DNA from: Clostridiales bacterium
GTDB lineage: Bacteria; Bacillota; Clostridia; Christensenellales; Aristaeellaceae
Direction: 5' to 3'
DNA: 43,782 nucleotides
Assembly (NCBI GenBank): GCA_015056245.1
Contig: SVGQ01000009.1
Span: forward strand, 1 to 43,782
The stretch's first letter is position 1, and every line of letters starts with the position of its first letter. Positions 8,067 to 15,628 of the stretch are shown here, in pieces. Under the pieces are notes generated by a model, which was not told where the DNA came from, did no database searches, and saw nothing but the letters and a program-made list of their open reading frames with translations. Position numbers and translations under genes: made by a program.

Positions 8067-9014
8067 TTAGCCCAAGCGCAGCGGCACGGGCACATTCTCT
8101 ACCACAGCAATCAAAATCCGCTCGGCAGAGATATTCTTCATCTTGGCTTCCGCGCTGGGCTGGATACGGTGCGCCAGCACCGGCAGCACCATGCGCTGCA
8201 CATCCTCCGGCAGCACATAGTCACGGTCATTCAGCAGCGCGCAGGCCTGTGCGCCCTTGATCAGCGCGATGGCGCCGCGGGTACTGACGCCCAGCTGCAA
8301 GCTGGGATGGGTGCGGGTCATGGCTGCGATGGACGCAATATAGTGCCGCACTTCCTTGGAGCAATACACATTGCCGATCATGTTCTGCATCTCGATCACA
8401 TCTTTGGCAGAGCAGACCGGGGTCAGGCTGGCCTGAGGCTTCACTGTGCCGCTGAAGCGTTCCAAAACCGCCATTTCTTCCTCCAGCGTGGGATAACCCA
8501 TGGAAATACGGATGAAGAAACGGTCCATCTGCGCCTCCGGCAGCGGATACGTACCCACGAACTCCGTGGGGTTCTGCGTTGCCAGCACCAAAAACGGCTT
8601 GGGCAGCGGATGAGTCACGCCGTCCACCGTCACCTGATACTCTTCCATAACCTCCAACAGCGCGGACTGGGTCTTGGGCGAGGTACGGTTGATTTCGTCC
8701 GCAAGGGCGATCTGGCACATGATGGCGCCGGGCTTGAACTCCAATTCGCCGGTTTTCATATTCACCATGGTGAAACCCGTCACATCGGAGGGTACCACGT
8801 CCGGGGTGAACTGGATACGGTTGAAGCTGCAATCCAGCGACTTGGCCAGCGCGCTGACCATGGTGGTCTTGCCTGTGCCGGGCACATCCTCGATCAGCAC
8901 ATGTCCCTTGCACAGCATGGCGATGAGCAGCAGCTCGATCACTTCGTCCTTACCGACGATCACCTTTCCGATATTCTGTTTGAGGGCGGAGATAACCTGA
9001 CGTGGATTGAGCAT
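8067..9014 (-). CDS. MoxR family AAA+ ATPase
   Basis: 315 residues. The start ATG at 9012-9014 (MLNPRQVIS) has AAGGAG seven bases upstream. Walker A is PGTGKTT at residues 45-51 and Walker B is ALADEINR, followed by sensor regions (LVLATQNPTE) and the C-terminal lid typical of MoxR. MoxR ATPases act as chaperone-like activators of von Willebrand/DUF58 partners, and both the DUF58 and transglutaminase partner genes lie downstream. It is the first gene of the leftward set and has its own SigA promoter at 9079-9107. Length and motifs are normal for the family. Confidence 0.95.
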   Translation of the reverse strand: MLNPRQVISALKQNIGKVIVGKDEVIELLLIAMLCKGHVLIEDVPGTGKTTMVSALAKSLDCSFNRIQFTPDVVPSDVTGFTMVNMKTGELEFKPGAIMCQIALADEINRTSPKTQSALLEVMEEYQVTVDGVTHPLPKPFLVLATQNPTEFVGTYPLPEAQMDRFFIRISMGYPTLEEEMAVLERFSGTVKPQASLTPVCSAKDVIEMQNMIGNVYCSKEVRHYIASIAAMTRTHPSLQLGVSTRGAIALIKGAQACALLNDRDYVLPEDVQRMVLPVLAHRIQPSAEAKMKNISAERILIAVVENVPVPLRLG

Positions 9015-9078
9015 AGGAACGCTCCTTACTATCATTCAATGATGGGAAGTTGTGAAGCAACAAATGCAACCATGCTAT

Positions 9079-9107
9079 ATTATAACGAAAACCACGATGT
9101 TTTACAA
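9079..9107 (-). promoter_or_regulatory. SigA promoter of the moxR operon
   Basis: On the minus strand TTGTAA (9102-9107) is followed after exactly 17 bp by a consensus TATAAT (9079-9084). Transcription would begin near 9072, about 60 bases before the moxR start. Confidence 0.75.
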
Positions 9108-9162
9108 GTGTATGACAAAAGTTTTACGAACTCATACAGGCTGGCAGGTCAGCGGGGATGCC

Positions 9163-9191
9163 TTGCACTTTTTGCCATTGACGCTTATAAT
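9163..9191 (+). promoter_or_regulatory. SigA promoter of the site-2 protease-scpAB operon
   Basis: TTGCAC (9163-9168), a 17-bp spacer, then TATAAT (9186-9191). The start point would be near 9198, directly before a small hairpin (ATACCCC/GGGGTAT, about 9199-9218). The rest of the 302-base gap 9015-9316 holds this promoter, the divergent moxR promoter and the leader; no other gene is visible. Confidence 0.75.
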
Positions 9192-9316
9192 GAAAGATAC
9201 CCCTTTCTCAGGGGTATGATGGCATCAGAACGCTTCTCCCCTGCGGTGGCAACATTTCTTTTCCGTTGGCTTCCGCTTTGCCAAACCCTGCAACTGGATG
9301 TAAGGAGGTTGTCTGA

Positions 9317-10117
9317 TTGGGTATTCTGAACCGTTTGCAATCCTACATAAGCTGGCTCACCACCGACCCGCTGGGGTTTATCGTCTATGTGGTGTATTTC
9401 TCTGTTTCCATCCTGGCCTCGCTGATTTTGCATGAAGTAGGCCACGCCTATGCCGCCTACCGTTGCGGCGACCCCACCGCCAAAATGCTGGGCCGCCTGA
9501 CCCTGAACCCCGCCAAACATCTGGATCCCATCGGCACGGCATGCATGGTGCTGCTGGGCTTTGGCTGGGCCAAGCCTGTGCCGGTGAATCCCCGCAATTT
9601 TTCCAACTACCGCCGGGATGATTTCCTGGTGAGCATTGCCGGCATCACCGTCAATATGACGCTGTTCATCCTGTCGCTGGCGCTGGCAGTGGGATTTAAT
9701 GGGCTTTTGTGGCGTCCTGAGGTGATCGAAGCCAATGGCGGTGCGAGGGAGTTCCTGTCCTCCGACGGCATCGGCAGCGCAGTGCTGCTCTCCGGCATGG
9801 GCAAGCAGTTCGGCAGCTACATGCTCCACCCCTGGGTGCAGTACATCCAGCGGTTCCTGCTGATGTTTGCCTACATGAATCTGGGCCTTGCAGTGTTCAA
9901 CCTTTTGCCCATCCCCCCGCTGGACGGCTTCCACATCTTCAACGATATCCTGCTGGGCGGCAAGCTCCGGCTGAACCCGCAGACCTTCCAGATCGCTCAC
10001 ATGGCGCTGATGGTGCTGTGCTTCACCGGCCTTTTGAGCCGTCTTTTGGGCTTTGTGACCGGCGCGCTGGAAGGTGCCATCCTGAACCTGCTGCTTTTGA
10101 TGGTGGGCAAGGCATAA
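9317..10117 (+). CDS. Site-2 protease family (M50) membrane metalloprotease
   Basis: 266 residues, starting at TTG 9317 with AAGGAGG at 9302-9308, an ideal spacing. HEVGH at residues 39-43 is the zinc-binding HExxH motif inside a membrane helix. NLLPIPPLDG carries the third metal ligand at D203. The protein has about five or six hydrophobic segments and no PDZ domain, like the small S2P family members of Firmicutes. It overlaps functionally uncharacterised territory: in many Clostridia this gene lies directly before scpA, as here with one intervening base. The protease would cut membrane-embedded substrates such as anti-sigma factors or signal peptides; the substrate is unknown. Confidence 0.93.
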   Translation: MGILNRLQSYISWLTTDPLGFIVYVVYFSVSILASLILHEVGHAYAAYRCGDPTAKMLGRLTLNPAKHLDPIGTACMVLLGFGWAKPVPVNPRNFSNYRRDDFLVSIAGITVNMTLFILSLALAVGFNGLLWRPEVIEANGGAREFLSSDGIGSAVLLSGMGKQFGSYMLHPWVQYIQRFLLMFAYMNLGLAVFNLLPIPPLDGFHIFNDILLGGKLRLNPQTFQIAHMALMVLCFTGLLSRLLGFVTGALEGAILNLLLLMVGKA

Positions 10118-10118
10118 C

Positions 10119-10853
10119 ATGGCAGTACATATTCGACTCAAACAGTTCGATGGCCCGCTGGATCTGCTCCTGCATCTGATCGGCAAGGCCAAGATCGACC
10201 TGAAGGATATTTTCGTCAGCCAGATCACCGAACAGTACATCGACATCGTCAAAAACGCCCCGGACTACGATATGGACGAAGCCAGCGAATTCATCGCCAT
10301 GGCGGCTTTGCTGGTGGAGATCAAGAGCCGCAGCCTTTTGCCCAAGCCGCCCAAGCCCGAGGAAGAGGATCCGGAACAGGTGCTCATCGAGCGCCTGATC
10401 GCCTACAAGCAGTTCAAGGAAACCGCCAAACAGATGGCGGACTTTGAGAAAAGCGCCAGGCAGATCTTTGGCAAACTGCCGGAGGAATACCCCCTGCCGC
10501 CGCCGGAAGTGCAGCTGGATAACCTGACCGTAGAAGCTCTCTGGCAGGCCCTCCAGCGCATCAGCCAGCGCACGCCCGCCGAGCCGCAGGAGTCGGTGTT
10601 CCGCCTTCGGGATATCCGCCGGGACAGCTTCACCGTGGAGGGCTGCATGGAAGCCATCGAAAGCCGTCTGCAGGAAGGCAGCGTACGTTTTGAGGCCCTT
10701 TTCACCGATCAGCCCACCAAGGAAGAGGTGGTCACCCTGTTCATGGCGGTGCTGGAGATGCTCAAGCTGGGCAAAGTGCATGTGCGCCAGACGGATATGT
10801 TCCGTCAGATCACCCTGATGCCGGGAAGGAGGCCTGAGGATGGAGAGCCGTAA
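10119..10853 (+). CDS. scpA: Segregation and condensation protein A
   Basis: 244 residues. The N-terminus (FDGPLDLLLHLIGKAKIDLKDI) and the following EQYIDIV and FIAMAALLVEIKSR segments are classic ScpA/kleisin signatures. A variable acidic middle (PKPPKPEEEDPEQ) leads to a winged-helix C-terminal region that binds the SMC head. ScpA with ScpB bridges the SMC dimer in chromosome condensation and segregation. The gene starts one base after the protease stop and overlaps scpB by 14 bases, indicating translational coupling. No smc gene is in the window, which is usual since smc is normally elsewhere. Confidence 0.96.
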   Translation: MAVHIRLKQFDGPLDLLLHLIGKAKIDLKDIFVSQITEQYIDIVKNAPDYDMDEASEFIAMAALLVEIKSRSLLPKPPKPEEEDPEQVLIERLIAYKQFKETAKQMADFEKSARQIFGKLPEEYPLPPPEVQLDNLTVEALWQALQRISQRTPAEPQESVFRLRDIRRDSFTVEGCMEAIESRLQEGSVRFEALFTDQPTKEEVVTLFMAVLEMLKLGKVHVRQTDMFRQITLMPGRRPEDGEP

Positions 10854-11388
10854 CATTGCCAATATCATTGAAGCCATCCTGTTTGTAGCAGGCGAGCCCG
10901 TCACCGTGGGCGACCTGGCTGCCGCGCTGGAATTGAGCGAGATGGAAACCATGCATGTGATCGAGAACATGCAAAAGCAGTATGACGATGACCATCGGGG
11001 CGTGATCCTCCGTCGTTACGGCGACCATGTGCGCATGGAGACCCGTCCGGAATACGCGCCCTACGTGGAGCGGCTGCTCCAGCCGGTGCAGAAGCAGAGC
11101 CTGAGCCAGACCGTGCTGGAAACCCTGGCGGTGATCGCTTACCGTCAGCCCGCCACCAAGGGCGAGGTGGAGCAGGTACGCGGCGTAAAATGCGACTATT
11201 CCGTGCAGGCCTTGCTGGCAAAGGGACTCATTCAGGAGGCTGGCCGTAAGGAGGCCTTGGGCCGTCCCATCCTGTACGTAACCACGGACAAGTTTCTGGA
11301 GCATTTCGGCCTGTCGGACATCCGGGAGCTGCCGCCTCTGCCAGACCCTGTGCCTGTGGAAAAGGTGGAAGAACCCCTTACGCCGTAA
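10840..11388 (+). CDS. scpB: Segregation and condensation protein B
   Basis: 182 residues with GGAAGGAGG before the ATG, located inside the end of scpA. The two winged-helix domains are evident: IIEAILFVAGEPVTVGDLA at the start and VLETLAVIAYRQPATKGEVE near residue 90, then the family-typical LGRPILYVTTDKFLEHFGL. ScpB dimers bind ScpA and regulate SMC. A short Pro-rich tail (LPPLPDPVPVEKVEEP) ends the protein. The operon ends here with an intrinsic terminator at 11484-11513. Confidence 0.96.
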   Translation: MESRNIANIIEAILFVAGEPVTVGDLAAALELSEMETMHVIENMQKQYDDDHRGVILRRYGDHVRMETRPEYAPYVERLLQPVQKQSLSQTVLETLAVIAYRQPATKGEVEQVRGVKCDYSVQALLAKGLIQEAGRKEALGRPILYVTTDKFLEHFGLSDIRELPPLPDPVPVEKVEEPLTP

Positions 11389-11483
11389 GTCAGCACAAAA
11401 AAGAATGCCATGCATGGCACGGAACCGAAACCGCCCAGTGCATAGGCAAGCGCCCAGCGCGCAAACACCATGGGTATATATTC

Positions 11484-11513
11484 CCGGAGCTTCGCGCTCC
11501 GGTTTTTTCTTTT
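11484..11513 (+). terminator. Intrinsic terminator of the scpAB operon
   Basis: CCGGAGC (11484-11490), loop TTCGC, GCTCCGG (11496-11502), then TTTTTTCTTTT. Between the scpB stop and this hairpin lies a perfect 14-bp palindrome, TGCCATGCATGGCA (11406-11419), of unknown role. Confidence 0.85.
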
Positions 11514-11629
11514 CCGCAGTCCTCACGCAAACTGCATATTCCTGCCCGCAGCGGCATATGCTACCACCGGGAACATTCGTCTCCCGGCGCGGCGCAGGTC
11601 GCGCCATCACGCCCGGGGAGCGTAGCGCT

Positions 11630-13006
11630 ATGAAACAGATCCTTGCTTTGATGACGATTTTTATGGTATTGCTGCTGATGGTCACCACCGTCATGGCAGT
11701 GGGCAACAGCAAACAGTCCCAGCAAATGGCTCAGCGCGCCCAGCTGATCAGCAGCCTCCGGGCTGAACTGCGCCAGTCCCAGCAGGAGACGCAGACGCTC
11801 ACCGATCAGCTCACCACCCAACGCGCAGCAGCATCTGCCCTGCGCACCGAGCGTAACGCGCTGAACATGCGCTATGCCCGCCTGATGTCGCTGGTCAAAA
11901 CCTCGCAGGAAAGCAGCAATATGCCATTGATGAAAGCAAGCGCAATTCTGTCAAAGCCAACCACCCCTTCTTTGCCGACGGATCATCTGGCAGGCGAAAG
12001 CTGGCTGCAGGCACAGGCATTGATGCAGGTGATGGGGCGTATGGGGGCAGAGGCTCCTGCAGCCCTGACGAATCAGAGCGCTTCCCAAAATCTGACGCAG
12101 GCGTTGGTGCCAGCAACGGAGGCAGCCATCGATGCAGCATCTGAAATGCCTGCGGGGACTGTATCCTCAGTACCTGATATCACCGCCATCCCCTATACTA
12201 CCGCGACTGCCGAACCGCCTGCGGGAACTGTTTCCCCCGTACCTGATATCACCGCCATTCCCCGCACCGCCGCGACTGTCAAACCGCCTGCGGGAACTGT
12301 TTCCCCTGCACCCGATAGCACCGCCATTCCTCACACTGACGCGACTGCCGAACCGCCTGCGGGGACTGTATCTTCCACCCCCGATAGCACCGCCATTCCC
12401 CGCACCGCCGCGACTGTCAAACCGCCTGCGGGAACTGTATCTCCCGCACCTGATATCACCGCCATTCCCCGCACCGCCGCGACTGCCGAACCGCCTGCGG
12501 GAACTGTATCTCCCACACCCGACAGCACCGCCATCTCCTATACTGCCGCGACTGCCAAACCGCCTGCGGGAACTGTATCTCCCGCACCCGATAGCACCGC
12601 CATTCCCCGCACAGCCGCGACTGCCGAACCGCCCACGGGGACTGTATCTCCGACACCCGCCAATGCAGCAGCCTCCGCCGGATCATCGCCCCTCGTCTCC
12701 CCGTCGGACCTGCGCCGGGCATTCATCAACGGCACCGATGCCATCCGGCAGGTCTTCCAGTGGATCAAACAATGCTGGGTAAGAGCATTTGAGTATCTGC
12801 AAACCGTCAGCATGCCTGAATCGAAATCGACGAAACAAACCAGCCTCTGCCCGTTCGGCAAAGGCTGGTTTATTTTATCGCCTATTCCCCCTGCGCTGCG
12901 TAGCGCTGATTCAGTTCTTCAAGATCCCGGAGCCGGAGAGGCGGGTTGCAGAAGGTGCAGGTTCTCAGTTGGGCATAAGCTTCCTCTTCCAGCTGCCCGT
13001 AAGTGA
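11630..13006 (+). CDS. Membrane-anchored coiled-coil protein with 23-residue Pro/Thr tandem repeats
   Basis: About 458 residues from ATG 11630 (GGGGAG nine bases upstream); the longer frame back to 11405 would cross the scpB terminator. Residues 1-24 form a membrane helix or uncleaved signal (MKQILALMTIFMVLLLMVTT). A Gln-rich coiled coil follows to about residue 85, then a linker and seven full plus one partial copies of a 23-residue unit of the form (E/K)PPAGTVSPxPDxTAIPxTAATx. The last 50 residues are translated from sequence that contains a terminator and part of the convergent transpeptidase gene, so the natural end may be near residue 400, with the stop codon lost. I recognise no family. 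A wall-spanning spacer protein, related in function to the neighbouring envelope enzymes, is a guess. Confidence 0.7.
   Translation: MKQILALMTIFMVLLLMVTTVMAVGNSKQSQQMAQRAQLISSLRAELRQSQQETQTLTDQLTTQRAAASALRTERNALNMRYARLMSLVKTSQESSNMPLMKASAILSKPTTPSLPTDHLAGESWLQAQALMQVMGRMGAEAPAALTNQSASQNLTQALVPATEAAIDAASEMPAGTVSSVPDITAIPYTTATAEPPAGTVSPVPDITAIPRTAATVKPPAGTVSPAPDSTAIPHTDATAEPPAGTVSSTPDSTAIPRTAATVKPPAGTVSPAPDITAIPRTAATAEPPAGTVSPTPDSTAISYTAATAKPPAGTVSPAPDSTAIPRTAATAEPPTGTVSPTPANAAASAGSSPLVSPSDLRRAFINGTDAIRQVFQWIKQCWVRAFEYLQTVSMPESKSTKQTSLCPFGKGWFILSPIPPALRSADSVLQDPGAGEAGCRRCRFSVGHKLPLPAARK
12143..12673 (+). repeat. 69-bp coding tandem repeat, seven full copies plus a partial
   Basis: Units begin at 12143 and repeat every 69 bp to 12625, with a diverging eighth copy from 12626. 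The period is a multiple of three, so the protein frame is kept. The first residue of each unit alternates mostly between Glu and Lys. Copies differ at third positions and at a few amino acids, so the array is not a very recent expansion. Confidence 0.9.
12837..12876. terminator. Bidirectional intrinsic terminator inside the 3-prime end of the repeat gene
   Basis: AAACCAGCCT (12837-12846) pairs perfectly with AGGCTGGTTT (12862-12871), with an inner TGCC/GGCA stem, followed by TATTTTAT. It stands between convergent genes and would serve the rightward repeat gene and the leftward L,D-transpeptidase gene that ends at 12882. The rightward reading frame nevertheless continues through it. Confidence 0.8.
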
Positions 13007-13973
13007 TCTGCTGCATGGGAAAATAGATGGGATCGATATCATAGCAGTTGGACTGGCTGTGATAGGCATTGCTGAGTCTGGGCAGCACATAAACCGGCGT
13101 CTCTGCCGGCGGCACAGCCACTTGCCGCCCCGGTACATCTTCCCAGATGAGCAGCTTGGTCTGCTTCTGGTCGTAGAGACGCTTCCACAGCCAGAGCATG
13201 TTGACGCCCTCGGCAGTACGCCTGTACTGGACGCGGATGCAACCTGCGCTGGCTTTTTCCCCCAGCGTGCGCTCGCATACGCTGTAGTCCTTCTGACCAT
13301 TGGCGGCAACGGTGTAAGGCACACCGTGGAGCAGATCGCCATCGTTGAAGCGGATGGCATCCTCGCAGATGGCGCCGTTTTCGGAAACAAAATCCCCTAC
13401 CATGCTCACCAGATGAAATTCACCAGCATTGGTGTCCCGCTGAGGCTCCTTTTCGGTGGGCTTGCCGGTGGATACCAGCAGCGTGCTCAGCAGCTGCCCT
13501 TCCTGAAAAACATACAGCCGCTGTGTCATCTTATCCACCACAAGGCCGTATTTGGTTTTGGTCTGCCGTTCCTCCAGCAGTTCTGTCGGCAGATAGCCCC
13601 GCACCAGCGTGCCAAAGACCTTCATTTTGGACATGTTGTTGGAGCTGGAATAGCATTCCACCAGCGACCAGCCGTTGTCCAGCGTTTCCAGCACATGCAC
13701 ACCCTGAGAGTGGCAGGTGACCTCCCCCACCTTCTGGGCATCTTCGCTGGGTTCAGCCCGCAGCTGCACCTGTACACGCTGCTTGCCCTTCACCACGGTC
13801 ATGGGCTGAATGAGCACATTCCAGACGGTCTCCGGATCGGAGATGTCCATAGGGGTCTCCCAGTAGCAGTATTCCTTGCCGCAGGTGCCTGTGCCGGGAG
13901 TAGGATTGGTCAAAGCACAACCTGTTGAAGGAAATAGCAGCATCACCAGCAGCAGGACCGCAATCAGTCGCAT
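12882..13973 (-). CDS. Lipoprotein L,D-transpeptidase (YkuD) with C-terminal His/Cys motif
   Basis: 363 residues. The N-terminus MRLIAVLLLVMLLFPSTGC has a lipobox-like ending, so the protein is probably a lipoprotein. An SH3-like segment (RVQVQLRAEPSEDAQKVGEV, near residue 55) precedes the YkuD domain. That domain includes LLHGVPYT and the catalytic SAGCIRV with Cys245. Such enzymes form 3-3 cross-links in peptidoglycan. After the catalytic domain comes an unusual tail with YHSQSNCYDI and RTCTFCNPP, a His/Cys arrangement that could bind metal. The gene follows the metallophosphoesterase gene by 21 bases and ends at a bidirectional terminator. Confidence 0.92.
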   Translation of the reverse strand: MRLIAVLLLVMLLFPSTGCALTNPTPGTGTCGKEYCYWETPMDISDPETVWNVLIQPMTVVKGKQRVQVQLRAEPSEDAQKVGEVTCHSQGVHVLETLDNGWSLVECYSSSNNMSKMKVFGTLVRGYLPTELLEERQTKTKYGLVVDKMTQRLYVFQEGQLLSTLLVSTGKPTEKEPQRDTNAGEFHLVSMVGDFVSENGAICEDAIRFNDGDLLHGVPYTVAANGQKDYSVCERTLGEKASAGCIRVQYRRTAEGVNMLWLWKRLYDQKQTKLLIWEDVPGRQVAVPPAETPVYVLPRLSNAYHSQSNCYDIDPIYFPMQQITYGQLEEEAYAQLRTCTFCNPPLRLRDLEELNQRYAAQGE

Positions 13974-13994
13974 TCACATTCCCCTTCCGGCCCG

Positions 13995-14888
13995 TCAGGA
14001 GCCCTTTTTCAAAACGATCAGATGAATCTGGGGCGAGGCAAACAGGCGCAGCGGCACAAACTCTGTGCCCACCCCATTGGATACCAGCAGATGCGCCCGG
14101 TTCTCCTCCAGCCAGCCGGAGCGGTAATGGCTGCCCATTTCCGTGCGCAGTTTGCGAAACGGCGTATAGCCGAACAGATTGATCTGCCCGCCATGGGTGT
14201 GACCAAACAGGGCCAGATCGTACCAGTGGCTGTTGCCCGCACTGTCCCGGGCATCGTGCATGGCAGGCAGCAGATTGGGCGAATGCCCCGCGAAGATCAC
14301 AAAATCATCCTCGTGTACCTGCGATGCCACTTGATCCACCTTGGGATACCCCTTGGCATAATCATCAGCGCCAGCCACATAGATATAGTTCCGGCCCAGC
14401 TTGATGGAAGCCACGCTGTTGACCAGCCCCGTCACGCCCCGGTTTTTCATCTCCGACAGCAGCAGCGCCAGCGTGCCGTCCTCATCGGAACGGTCCCTGT
14501 CGCCTGCCACAGCGTACACGCCCAGCCGGGCGGATACATCCGGCAGATTGCGGAAAAAAGCTGCAGCGCTGGCTGCGTCCTGTGCGTAGTCGCCGCCAAA
14601 GATCACAATGTCCGCGCTCAGGCCATTCACCTGATGGATCACCTGATCCACCTGCTTCTGGGAAAACCATGGCCCCTGATGGATATCGCTCAGGTATACA
14701 ATGCGCAGGTTTTTCAGATTATCCGGCAAGTCGGCAATGCGCAGGTCATGCTCCTGCACGGTGACCGTCCGCGTGAAGGCCAATGCGCCAAACGCCACGG
14801 CTGCCAGTATCACCAGCGCCATGATCCATTTGAAAGCCTTCGCCAGATCGATTCTGTGTCTGCGTCTGCGGTAGCGGTATCGGGGCAT
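13995..14888 (-). CDS. Membrane-anchored calcineurin-like metallophosphoesterase with altered GNHD motif
   Basis: 297 residues, AAGGAG before the ATG. A basic N-terminus (RYRYRRRRHR) and one helix (IMALVILAAVAFGALAF) give an N-in membrane anchor with the enzyme outside. Phosphoesterase motifs are YLSDIHQGPW, GGDYAQD, AGHSPN and FGHTHGGQ. The usual GNHD/E motif is replaced by GDRD at residues 129-132, so the metal-binding Asn and catalytic His are absent. The layout resembles YkuE-type enzymes that act on envelope lipids. Reduced or altered activity is inferred from the substitution. It is co-transcribed with the L,D-transpeptidase gene. Confidence 0.9.
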   Translation of the reverse strand: MPRYRYRRRRHRIDLAKAFKWIMALVILAAVAFGALAFTRTVTVQEHDLRIADLPDNLKNLRIVYLSDIHQGPWFSQKQVDQVIHQVNGLSADIVIFGGDYAQDAASAAAFFRNLPDVSARLGVYAVAGDRDRSDEDGTLALLLSEMKNRGVTGLVNSVASIKLGRNYIYVAGADDYAKGYPKVDQVASQVHEDDFVIFAGHSPNLLPAMHDARDSAGNSHWYDLALFGHTHGGQINLFGYTPFRKLRTEMGSHYRSGWLEENRAHLLVSNGVGTEFVPLRLFASPQIHLIVLKKGS

Positions 14889-14933
14889 TTGTGTCTCCTT
14901 TCGCCGGGCGGGCCGCGCCGGTCTCGTCCATTG

Positions 14934-14963
14934 TTGACAATCGGTTCCAGTTCATTGTACACT
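14934..14963 (+). promoter_or_regulatory. SigA promoter of the flavoprotein-HAD operon
   Basis: TTGACA (14934-14939), 18-bp spacer, TACACT (14958-14963). Its -10 box overlaps that of the divergent phosphoesterase promoter, so the two promoters probably compete. Confidence 0.6.
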
Positions 14964-14982
14964 TTCAGCAAACAGGAAACAA
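14954..14982 (-). promoter_or_regulatory. SigA promoter of the phosphoesterase-transpeptidase operon
   Basis: Minus strand TTGTTT (14977-14982), 17-bp spacer, TACAAT (14954-14959). It shares two bases of its -10 region with the rightward promoter. Confidence 0.55.
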
Positions 14983-14997
14983 GGGGGAAGTCGCATC

Positions 14998-15612
14998 ATG
15001 GAGAAAAATGCCAATTTCCGTTCCATCGGAGCCACTACCTATCTCAGCCCCGTACCCGTTGTGATGCTGGGCTGCGCCGACCCGGCAAACAACATCGCAC
15101 CCAACCTGATCACCGTGGCATGGGCAGGGGTCGTGTGCTCCAAGCCGCCCATGATCAGCGTCAGCATCCGCAAAGAACGCTTCAGCCATGGCATTATCAA
15201 GGATACCGGAGAATTCACCCTCAACCTGACCTCTCAGGCTCTCTGCCGCGCCACGGATTTCTGCGGCGTAAAGAGCGGACGGGAAGTGGACAAATTCGCC
15301 GCCATGAATCTGACCCCCATCCCCGCGCCGGGGCTGGAGGTAGCCCCCGCTGTGGCGCAGGCTCCTGCTTTCCTCAGCTGCAAGGTAAAGGAGATCATCG
15401 AGCTGGGCAGTCACGATCTGTTTCTGGCAGAAGTGGTGGATGTGAATATCGCTGAAGAATACTTTACCGAAAGCGGCTCCATCAACGAGGAAGCCATGGA
15501 ACTGGTGGGCTATGTGCACGGCAAGTACCGAGCCCTGAGCGATGTGCTGGGCTTTTTCGGCTACTCCATCGCCTCCGATGAAGCGCTGGAACGCCGGGGC
15601 ATGAAGCGATAA
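14998..15612 (+). CDS. Flavin reductase-like FMN-binding split-barrel protein
   Basis: 204 residues. The opening YLSPVPVVMLGCAD, NLITVAWAGVVCSKPPMISVSIR and FTLNLTSQALCRATDFCGVKSGREVDKF segments match the flavin-reductase-like/FMN-binding split-barrel family. VDVNIAEEYF and the final region are normal for the group. Such proteins bind FMN and reduce flavin or an unknown substrate in the cytoplasm; the physiological role in anaerobes is mostly unassigned. It is followed after 16 bases by a HAD phosphatase gene, likely in one operon. Confidence 0.9.
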   Translation: MEKNANFRSIGATTYLSPVPVVMLGCADPANNIAPNLITVAWAGVVCSKPPMISVSIRKERFSHGIIKDTGEFTLNLTSQALCRATDFCGVKSGREVDKFAAMNLTPIPAPGLEVAPAVAQAPAFLSCKVKEIIELGSHDLFLAEVVDVNIAEEYFTESGSINEEAMELVGYVHGKYRALSDVLGFFGYSIASDEALERRGMKR

Positions 15613-15628
15613 ACAAAGGAGGAACACC

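Noticed and set aside
12143-12673. CRISPR-like spacing of similar units
   Set aside because: Units are contiguous 69-bp copies without unique spacers and keep a protein frame, so this is a coding tandem repeat.
12132-12782. 216-codon frame overlapping the repeat gene
   Set aside because: It is open only because the repeat length is a multiple of three; it lacks a ribosome site and its Pro/Leu/Arg composition is that of an out-of-frame reading.
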